Assembly: GCA_921293015.1 (NCBI GenBank)
Contig: OV121086.1
Location: 48,935,402-48,999,401, forward strand
Direction of reading: 5' to 3'
Source of the DNA: Phorcus lineatus
Lineage: Eukaryota > Mollusca > Gastropoda > Trochida > Trochidae
DNA length: 64,000 bases
Below, in pieces: positions 1 through 11,100 of this stretch (the first letter of the stretch is position 1; the number at the start of each line of letters is the position of its first letter). Both the position numbers and the translations under genes were made by a program. The notes beneath the pieces were generated by a model. It ran no database searches. It had not been told where the DNA came from and worked only from the letters and a program-made list of their open reading frames with translations.

Positions 1-1718
1 CATAGTTTTGTCTTGGATATTGAATAACATGAAATAAACTTCCCTTGTCCACTGTTTAAGAATTTGGAGTGATTAAAAATTCTAGAAAAATGTATAACCA
101 AAGCAAATCTTGAAATAGAAGGTCTGCCTGAAATAGAGAGCCGATTTTAAAACTCTTGTTAAGAAAAAGACCCTTTGATATCAATATACCCAATCTGACT
201 GTCCATTGAACATCATACTCTGTCGTTCTTTCACAGAGAGAACTTTGACTTCCATGACCTGAAGTGAGTTTTAAATGTCATGCCAAATTATATTTGGTTG
301 AGTAGAACTCCAGGGTGACGAGTGCAAGTCCTTGAAATTCAAATTTTCCTTAATTATCCGAGAGTCACTTCCTTATTATCAGATACTTAAACACATTGAG
401 TGTACTTGAGCGTTCTTATATAACATCGAGGGAAAGTTATTTCTGGAATCCATCATTGTTGCATGTTACATCTGAAAGAGTGAAACTCAAGATTCGATGA
501 AGTTCTGTCTATAGAGGCGTGGTAGTGGACTCACTTAAGGAAAAAAAAAATTTGGTCTAACAATTGTTATGTTTATAGTTCTAATTGGTAAACTGAAGGA
601 GATAAAGCAAAGATTTAAACATCCTCCCATGCATGTGCTAACTTGCGCAAGACCCAATACTTGCTATGATAGGTGTTGCAGCATTTCCCTAACTTTTCTG
701 TGCTTGCCATCTTGGTTGTTGCAACGGATCTCATTAGTCCAATGACATTGTTTATTAGAACTGATACTATTCGTCAAAGGGCGCTGCACTCAAAACACAA
801 GATGTGGCGGGTTGGCAGCATGGTTTAAATTAGCCAGTGATGGAGACTAAGGCAACTGAAAACCGTGCAGGGGAGGATGTGGTTTCACCTGAAATATGGA
901 AACCAATGGGTGCAGGTTTTCCTCCAGCAGTATAACTACTCCAATGCTCCTGAGACTCTTGAAAGTCATGTCAAGCCCTGAATCAATATACCTCATATAT
1001 AGCTCCACAACCATATTTCTTTGTTTGTGTATAACATTTCTAGCAGGGTCCAAGGGAATTGTTAAATGTGATCAATCGATGTGAGTGGGCTAATCGCATT
1101 AGCGGACTAGTCATAAATTCTCCATCGGTAAGCTACTAACAGCTCGACTTGTACATACGATGAATAATTCCTCTCAATGTGGCAGTTAGAATGTCTTATA
1201 ACAGATCGGCATTGATTTATTGAGTGGAACTGTCAGCACACTGATCGCCTGGTGCCGCCAGTGGGAAATTGGTAATGTGCTTTGCTCAGAACTGTAATTA
1301 TGGATGTAGGGTTACTACCCTGGAGAATTACCTGTGGGCGGGGTGGGGATCAATATTGATATTGACTACGGATGAATTGTTAAATAATGGGGTGTTTTCC
1401 CTCCTGAAAATATTTTTTGATATATAAACTAATATGAATTGAGAACATTTTAACAAATGAATTTTTAAGAAAATATTCAACAATGTCTGTCAGATAGGCT
1501 TCCCCAGACCATTTTTTGATACACAGATAACAATTAATCTGTTTGTCTAAGATAACAAGTTAAGTTTGATTTTGTGTTTGGTGCGACCTTCAACTTCAAA
1601 TGATGAACATAATATATGTACAAGCAAACTAATGATATATATTTTGTTTCAAAGTTGAGATGGTTTTGTAACCATATAAATGCTTAATCAATCAATAGGA
1701 CTGATATAATATTTATAG
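1..1718. other. No gene recognised (upstream/intronic DNA)
   Basis: AT-rich sequence without a convincing exon. Two opposed open frames around 847-1084 overlap each other and resemble no family I know. About 1090-1370 is less AT-rich than its surroundings, but I see no coding signal there. It may be intron or 5' flank of the gene whose exons follow. Confidence 0.5.
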
Positions 1719-1783
1719 ATCACTGGGACAATAAGGAAATAGAACTATTTGTAAAGCAGTTACTTGCCGACCCTCAAGGACAG
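1719..1783 (+). CDS. Candidate internal exon of an unassigned gene
   Basis: A 65-nt block lies between a pyrimidine/AT-rich acceptor ending TTTATAG and a strong donor CAG|GTAAGT. Only one frame is open. It starts in phase 1 (two bases complete a codon) and ends in phase 0, and encodes HWDNKEIELFVKQLLADPQG plus Q. The composition (charged, helical, no stops) looks like real coding. It does not join directly in phase to the next recognised exon at 5141, which needs a phase-1 predecessor, so either one exon between them is missing or this belongs to another transcript. I do not recognise the peptide. Confidence 0.5.
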
Positions 1784-4700
1784 GTAAGTGTCACTCAGTG
1801 ACTATTAATCAATATCGTATCTAGGAGAGTCACTACACACCTCGAGAAGAGGCTCCACACAACTGTCAAAAAGTTATTGAATAACCTTTTAATCAGATAT
1901 TGAAAGATACAGTAGTATGTTACACTTGTTAGACAACAGTATAGATAGTGAGGAATCTTATTGCCTATATTTTTTTGTAAGTCAATATCTTCATTTGGCC
2001 TTTTGACAAGTTTCTATTGACTTTGTCACCAATATTTCATGAATGTTTTATGAAGATAAAGATAATCTATTCTTATAAAGTATATCATACTAGCTCTTAT
2101 AAAGTATATCACATTAGCATAATGATATTGATCGTAACTGAGAAAATAATTAGATTTAACATTAGCAATAAGTTAACTTCTTTGAATGCATAAGTGTTTA
2201 ACTATACATACCAAAGTTAATTGTTAAAATGGAAATGTCATATATAGAACTTATGTTTTAATTTTTGTTAAGTTGGCATTGGTTTTGGTTGTCATTGATG
2301 AGTGACCATTGAAAATAAATTTGTAATTTCATGAATATTTTAACTCCTTTCAAAGTCTTAAAGTAGATATTCACAATAAGTCATTAGTGACGGTTGAGTA
2401 TGTGAAATGAGTTGGCGTAAGCTAAGGAATCTGGGTGCGATGTGGGGGTTGACCTTTCTCATACGCATCTATTTGGACAGGGGTCAGATCAAATTTAGGA
2501 AAGAGAGCCTGAGCTATTATCAAACAGAGGCCATCGATTATAAGTGCCGGCATAACAGGGGCTTTGTCGGCTTGTGAAATAAAACAAACTTATGTGACTA
2601 TTAGCACAATCAATATGGCCACCAAACTGAGATCTTATTAGCTTGATGGAGATGAAACTGTTGAAAACAATGGAATCATTGTGCGCATTGACCAATTGGT
2701 AGCCAAGATAATTAAAGAATTAATTTTGTATGAATTTGTTCCAATTAATTTTCATATTTTCTAAAAAAAATTAGCAAATTTCATTTTTAATAATCCTGTG
2801 ATGTAGAGATATTGGAAATTCATAAATGGGATTTTTTTAGGACATGCATCTTTGTTTTTTTGTGAAAGTAATCCCTCAGAGAAATATCATGTACACATGT
2901 TTATAATTGACTGTTTTGTTTTTTTTGGTAAAGATTGCATAGATTGGAAGAGATCTGACTTTATAGTATAGAAATTTGACACCTAAGTAGGTAATAAAAA
3001 GGAAGATGACCTTATTTTTTAGCATTCAGAAGATATTTTGTAATGATAATTAACCAGTTCATGTTACTGATTATTTAAAATGATGAAACAAGGCCAGTGA
3101 AAGTAAACAGAATTTGAATATATCTGAACATATGTCTGATACAGCCTTTTTACTTGGATAACTGTTAATTTAATGACAATATTTAATTAGGTTGTGTTAA
3201 ATGTTTTGTATGATACGGTTTAAGAAGCCTGAAAGTATTCCAGATAAAGACTTTGTTTAGTAAATTAACCTTCTCATGAGCATTAGAAATCGTCTATGTT
3301 ATGATTTGATGAAGAATACTAATATTTGAAGAAATCCTTGTTGAGTACATATTTACGTGATATTTTCCACAAAACCATGTTGTGAGATCAAACTCTACGT
3401 GGTCAACAGTTGACCTCTAGTCAAAACACCAGTGGGATATGACAAAACATCAACATTTGATCCAGCGGTCAACAAATTAACACCCAACTGATACAAGGAA
3501 GTCAGTTGATTGACCATGACGTATCATATAAACAACATGCCAGCCAACTGCTTATTGATTGCTTTAGACACCTTGATGGTCAAAAGCATATGACCTTTTA
3601 CCTGGACCCCAGAATAATATTTCCTTGGTCAACAATTTAGGATTCCTGTACACCCAGGACTGCCAAGTAAATTAACATTTAACTCTTTACATGGGACACT
3701 AGTCCTGCTTCATGACTGTATAAAAAAGGAGCCTTTAATACAGTCTAGATTCACATTCAGCAAGTCTAGATTGACTGAATACACTGAAATTAGGAGCCCA
3801 AAAAAAAGAATATTATGGATGAAGGAACAGTAAATTATTAGAATATTTCATAGACTAAATTTTAGTCTAATGGGACACCACTAATGGCTGAAATATTGCT
3901 CAAGCAGCACTAAATGATAACAAACTCACTCATTTTATATGTGGCCTGAGAATAGAAAACCCTGGGTTGACAAATTTTGATTCCTGTAAACCTGGAACCA
4001 CCAGGTAAAGGGTTAAATTCAAATCAGTATAAATCACATTTTGAAGAACAAGTTCTTGTCCATTAGCTATACTCTTAGAATAAGTCAATCTTTAACATCA
4101 AGCACTTCTCCAGTCTGTTAAAAGCAAATCTACATAAAACTGATATGAGGCCGTTGATCATTAAGTCCAAGAAACAGAGCCTTTCCCCCCATTAATCCAC
4201 TTGATGCGGTCAATGTTTTGGTTTGACCACTCCAGTGGGTCAGTGTTTCCCTATAAACAGGATATTGGAATTTCTCAACCCTAAGTAGTCGTCAGAGTTT
4301 GTGGCGTAGATGATAGATCACCAGCAAACATGAGAGGCAAACATGCAAAAGATTCTCATTTCCGGAAAAATCTGAAATTGATCAACTGATTAAACAGTAA
4401 TCTGTGGATTATTGATTTTAATCCCTTGCCTTAATGATCAGGTATAAACATATCTGTAGGAAGTCTTCCCATGCCATCTTGTTCTGGTATCACTGTCACT
4501 GCAAGCAGTGATGACTTTTTCATCAATTTCTATTATTCATGGCCTTTTTGAAACCAAAGTCTTTGAAATATTTTTAATGTCCCTTCTGCAGAAAAAGCTG
4601 TACTGTGTTGTACTCTTATGCTATTGATAGAGGTCTGGGCTCCGCTTCATCTGTTTGACTCTTATAGGCTAACATCTCCAATTCCAGATCCACAATGGTG

Positions 4701-5140
4701 GAGACTCAAGTTCTTTACTTTTAATCATTGATTATATCTATTATTTATTTAGAAATAAGAGGGAACATCAAAACAAAGTAAGATGGCTCCATATAAGATT
4801 CAGCATTTTATTATAAGAGTTTCAAACCCTGTTAGGTTTTCATCAGTCTGATGAGCAGTTGATAGATCTTGGTATATGGTGTAATGAAATGGGACTCTGA
4901 ACCTGCACATCTATATTCCTCTTTGATCATCCCCATGTGTGCCTGTTTTATTGATAATCTGAAACCTGAAGTATTCTATTCTTTTGTTAATCTGAAATCT
5001 GAACAGGTCCAGCAATTCAATTGTCTTTGCTGAGGCAATGTATAGATGGTCATATAAATGATAAGGTCAAAGCAAGAGAGAAAGATTATCCATTACCATA
5101 TTTAATCATAATAAAATTTCTGTTTACTATCTTTTGCTAG
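1784..5140. other. Long intron or intergenic stretch
   Basis: Contains no exon I can support. About 3390-3640 is rich in GGTCAAC/GTTGACC words, including a 15-bp palindrome near 3400. Two ~60-bp imperfect direct repeats (about 3625-3685 and 3962-4020, both with a GATTCCTGTA core) are visible. A SINE 3' tail is listed separately. Confidence 0.5.
3884..3936 (+). repeat. SINE 3' tail fragment
   Basis: The block 'ggctgaaatattgctcaa...' running into 'aaactcactcatt' is the 3' tail type of tRNA-derived SINEs seen elsewhere in this window (compare 43317-43382). No tRNA-like head is attached, so this is a truncated copy. Confidence 0.55.
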
Positions 5141-8100
5141 TGTACATCTATGAAGACCATGGATTCTACTATCCACCCCCGCCAGGTAACCGTGGTAACA
5201 GTGGCATGGTGGTGAATTAGTCTAGTCAGTGTAAACCCTCCCTCACACGTGTGTTACATCACACAGTCATCACTTCCATATACATTCACCACTTGGTTAA
5301 AGCATATCACTCATCACATGTATCATACAAATGGTGTGTAAGTCAGTGATAAAAGATTTTAGTGTGTATCACCATTTTCATAGATATTATAACAGTTAGT
5401 TAGCACAAGTTTGTCATTGGGCCTTTAAGGGAAGTTATGATTTTTATCATGGAATAAAGTATCACTAATTAGACTGGTGTATTTGTTTGTTTCATTACAC
5501 TATCTTCAAATATACACACAAGGAAATAGCTTTCTTTCGTCTCTTTCTCATCATCACATGGATCTATCATCACACATCCATCACGCTTCCATCTGAATAC
5601 AAATCAACAAAGTTTTCAAAAGGTCTCACTCATTACATGTAATCACACAGCTGTCTCTTGTAGTGATCCCGCCAGGGGCTCAGCAACTTTATCTGCAGTA
5701 GAGAACTGTTTTACATGCAGTCAGGTTTTGGTGCAATGCTACACTAATCTCAGTGCAGTACCACCCATGGTTAGCTAGTTCCAACCGATGCTTGCATCTT
5801 TCACCGCAATGCATAGCCACAATGGTGTTGCAGGCTTTCTCCCTGCAATAATACTAGCAGCCGCGATATAAATGAAATACTCTTGAAAGCGACGTTAAAC
5901 CCCAAATCACCTCACCCCACCTCACCTCTTGCAGTGTCGCTCAGCACATAGGTTTACAAATAACCATCACACAAACATCACATTACATTCCTCAGGTTTT
6001 AACTTGTCTTGCTCATGTCATGCATGCCCTGTTCACAGTCATGGTGTATGATTGACAACTGTTGCATGTGACTGTGTTATCCTGTGTCAGTCATTACAGG
6101 ACGTACTCTTATTCATCACATTCATCACATACACAGCTTTAGCTCAGTTATATAAGCATATGATCATAAGTAGAGAGAACTATCACAGACCAATAGAATC
6201 AAGAATATCACACCTTCAAACCTTCGTGGTAAATAAGAATCAAGAATATCACACCTCCAGACCTTCATGGTAAATAAGAATCAAGAATATCACACCTCCA
6301 AACCTTCATGGTAAATAAGAATCAAGAATATCACACCTCCAAACCTTCATGGTAAATAAGAATCAAGAATATCACACCTCCAGACCTTCATGGTAAATAA
6401 GAATCAAGAATATCACACCTCCAGACCTTCATGGTAAATAAGAATCAAGAATATCACACCTCCAAACCTTCATGATATATAAGAATCAAGAGTATCACAC
6501 CTCCAGACCTTCATGGTAAATAAGAATCAAGAATATCACACCTCCAGACCTTCATGGTAAATAAGAATCAAGAATATCACACCTCCAAACCTTCATGGTA
6601 AATAAGAATCAAGAATATCACACCTCCAGACCTTCATGGTAAATAAGAATCAAGAATATCACACCTCCAGACCTTCATGGTAAATAAGAATCAAGAATAT
6701 CACACCTCCAGACCTTCATGGTAAATAAGAATCAAGAATATCACACCTCCAAACCTTCATGGTAAATAAGAATCAAGAATATCACACCTCCAGACCTTCA
6801 TGGTAAATAAGAATCAAGAATATCACACCTCCAGACCTTCATGGTAAATAAGAATCAAGAATATCACACCTCCAGACCTTCATGGTAAATAAGAATCAAG
6901 AATATCACACCTCCAAACCTTCATGATATATAAGAATCAAGAGTATCACACCTCCAAACCTTCATGATATATAAGAATACACATGGTAAATCATCACTTA
7001 AGAAAAATAATAAAGTAGTTTGTGGAACAGGTATTATTTAGTGATGAAGGTGTTCGTGTCTAAAGACAATGTTTGCAACTGTTAAACCGACAATTCTTCA
7101 ATGGCATGTAGAAGTTGATGAAGTGATACAAGGAGATGTTATGTATGAAGATTTGTATGTAGACAGTCAGCTGGGTTGCCAACCTCTGTATATGAAATCA
7201 TCATGTAAGAATGTATGAATTTGTTCCACATATTAACTTAGTTAACCTGTTATGATATAGTAGTACCAGGAAGCACCACAGTCTCATAATATACTCCTAA
7301 TGATGACAATGCAATTCATAGCTTTAGCGTCATTGTGAAATTCGATGCTGAGAGTGAAACCCAAGTCAGACAATAGTTACAGATTGCATTTCATTATACT
7401 ATCACTGTCAGGCTTTGTCTCTCACTGTCTCTTACTTGTTAGTGATAGGGGAAAACATTAACGTGAATTTGCAGTCTCATTTTGCCAGATATTTTATTGG
7501 AATAATGATGATAAACTACTGATATTTTATTGGAATAATGATGATAAACTACTAGATATTTTATTGGAATAATGATGATAAACTACTGATATTTTATTAG
7601 AATATTGATGACAAACTACTGTAGTAGTTTTGAGGTCACTAATTAATGGTATACTGTTACATTTCTTAGCAAAACTATGAAAGAGAGAACGGAAGTATGG
7701 GATATTGGATTCAGTTGCATTCATTGATAAAAATATCTGTCATTTAGATGATGAACACCTGTCACATTGTTTTATTTGGGATATGGGTGTATAAGTGACT
7801 ATGTTTTATTAATGGGAAAGGGAAATAAGATATATTCTTAAAGGGGAACAGAGTATGTTGTTGGGGTCAAATAAATCAAACTATATAAATGGTGCTATTT
7901 CATTGACAAGTAGTGGTCGTTTCTGAAACTTAGCATTGCATTGTTTATCAGTTAGCATAGTGACAATAAACATGTCGAGCTTTATGACCGGACAATGTAG
8001 CACGCTGATAACTCAACTTAAATTAGAAAACTTATTCATAGCATACACAAAGAGAAATATAATTTGGTATCGCTTAGTAGGTCAATTAGCTAATATACAT

Positions 8101-11100
8101 GAATTTCAACTTCTTAACATTTATCTGGCCGTTTTTTATTCACAATTGAAAACAAGAATGTCATAATTTTTGCATTTAGGAGATAAAGATGCAACTTTAG
8201 ATAAGCGATTTGAACTAAGCAACATACTCTTAACATACATTTATGAAACATACTCTGTGTCACTTTAAAGCAAAAATCTTCATGTAACTTTACCAACCAA
8301 AAAACTTTTGAGTTTACACCCTCCACCCACTTGATATCAATTGACTGAAATTGAAACACTTCAGATATTATCCACCAAATAATCGAAAAAAACAACTTCT
8401 TCTTGTGAAAAAAATTATGTTTCGCAGTAAATGTTTACTCCTTTATCAAATGGGTTCTTCAAACCAAAAATGGAAAAACATATTTGGCTATGGCTTTGAG
8501 AATTAATTTGCACCAACTATATGTTCACACAAATATATAACAAACAGCTTGTAACATTACTGAAAATTATCACCTTAGAAGTTCCTCATATTTTCACATC
8601 ATAAACCATAATCCATCCCTTGGTCATCATAATTTCTAATTCTCATTTCCTATTTGTTCCTTCACTGTTAGTGCTTAAAAGGGCAAAAATATTATTTGTG
8701 TAGACACAAACAAAATGCATGTTAAATTTGTCCAATTCGATATATTACTCGGGATAGTACTTTAAAAAGCATATATAATACTCTAGCTGAAAACTGAGTG
8801 TCAATACCCCTCTTTTAGCTCTAATTAACCAAGTTGTACCGTTCCTTTAATGTCTGTGGACACAGAAAGTAGACTTGTTCCCTGCATGGAGTCTCCTGAC
8901 CTTTTGTTGAGATTGAAATAAGATTTTAGTAGATATCTCCTGCCTTGTTTTGCATCTAGAGTTGTCTATCATATTATGGTGCCTTGCCTGGCATGATTGT
9001 AACATTCATTATGTACATGACTTTTATCTAAAACTGTATTGTCGTTATTTACCTTTACAGTTCGCGAACCTCAGATACAACCCTGAATATCTTGTTCCAT
9101 TAGCATTTTTATTCAACATTTCGGTTTTATTCGAGTTTTCGATATTGTATTTATGACAGCAAGCCTTTTTTTCACCAGGTTGCTTTTAATTCTGAAGTTC
9201 AGATGAAAGAATATGACAGTTGTCAACATTCTGTCAATTCCAAAAATGATTTCTTTATTTCTACTTTCCACTCAAAAGGCTTGTGCTGGAATTGCTGATA
9301 GTCTTTGGGAAATTTGATAGAGAGAGAATTCTTTCAAATGCAGTTAGTTTAAGTGCATTGACACTATCAAATTCAAATCCTATTTTATTCAACCGATGTT
9401 CGGCTCACAATCATCAGCCATTTCTTTTCATTTTATTTCAGCTTTGGTAAATGTGCATGTGGTATTATTGTTTCTAATCATGTTTCACATTATTGCACAG
9501 AACCAAAGCACAAATGGTCATAATATTCTCTCTTTTTTCACTTTTTTTTTTCACAATTTTTTTTGGGATTACTTTTGTTCTTTGTTCTTTGTTCTTTCTT
9601 ATACACATAACGGTCAAAGTTTTGGTTTTGAAGAATATTTGAACATTTCAACTTATTTTTAAAAATACCAACTTGAGTGAAACATGAAATGATGATCAGA
9701 GGTTCCTAATTCTTTGAACATTTGAAACACAGGATATTTTACGTTACAATATTTTTATGATGCATGCACATAAATTTTTATATGTTTAAATGGGATCAGT
9801 TGCTAATTTTGATGACAAAATGATAGAATTGATTACTAAGTGAATAGTTAGTTGGTTTTCACATCCTCATACAGTCTCAACTCGTTAAGTAAAGACTTAA
9901 GTAAAAAACCTGGATATGTAATGCCTCTTTTCTGCTCCTGTCATTGCTTATGTAACAGTATTGATGTTGAAAATGTAAAATATTGGATAAGTAAAACTCT
10001 TTCAAGGTCCTATTTAGTTTTACTTATCGAGTTGCGACTTTATTTTTTTAAGCTTAGGTAAACACTTTTATATGAATAGCATCTTGTCAATTTAATATTT
10101 ATTTATATCATGTCAGTTACTGAGAAAGCAGTTGTAGCAATGGGTGTTTTTTAGGGGTGAAACGGTTCACTACTACAGTAGATGAGCCGCGGTATTTTAC
10201 GTTCGGTTCGGTGCACCATACATTGACATGGATTTTTGGTTCGTACGGCATATTTAATTTGTGTCCAAAATATCATTTTAATAACTTAAAAAAACAATAA
10301 TATTTATTAAAAAAATCAATGATCAAAATTTGTTTTATTTATTGTCATTAAACGTCTTAAAGTTTTGAAGTGGTAATGATACGTACCTGTTGCCATTTTC
10401 CCGGAAGTAAACATTCGGAACGATTTAGTTTGATCTTTAACTCTAAACAATAGTGTTTGAATTATGTGACTTTTAGAGATCTTGTACAAAGAAATATGTC
10501 GACTATCGGTTTCATACCGAACCAAAAGTGTACCGAAGCGAGGGTCCTGTACAGCAATTTCACCCCTAGTGTATTTAAAAGTCTAACAGTCTGTATTTTG
10601 ACAGCGCAGTTTGTTTTTCTGGGCTGTTATAATATCTAAAAATGTTAAACATAGGCCGCACGATGAAATAGTGTCTTACTCCTTGGAATCATGCATATTG
10701 GTTAAAGACTTCCTTGTTGTGTGTTATTTATGTTTATTTCATGTAAACATCTGTTATTAGCTTGTTTATTGCATGTTTATTGCATGTTTATTGCAGATGA
10801 ATTCTTGGAACCTCAAACACCAGAGACGCCACTCCCCGATTACGATATAGATTCACCAAGCGACAAATCACTCCTATTTGTTAAACGATTCTCAAACGTG
10901 TTAACAAGCATAAACCTGATAGGTAGAAAACAGCAGCAACCATTATTCTTCTAATCTTCTTGTACTTAACCTAGACGATTAACTGATTTAAATCTGTTTT
11001 AAGCTGGAAATAAAACTTTTGATTTTTTTGGAATAAGTTCTTCACTTGACGTAAGGGATCTTTGGATGTTCTCCAAAAAAACACAGATATGGATATAAAT

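Noticed and set aside
6195-6972. Possible CRISPR-like array
   Set aside because: Perfectly regular 41-bp units with no unique spacers, in eukaryotic intron sequence; a minisatellite.
7936-8395. Opposed open frames of 76 and 93 residues
   Set aside because: Both lie mostly inside the TTAA-flanked MITE and are not shared with its second copy.
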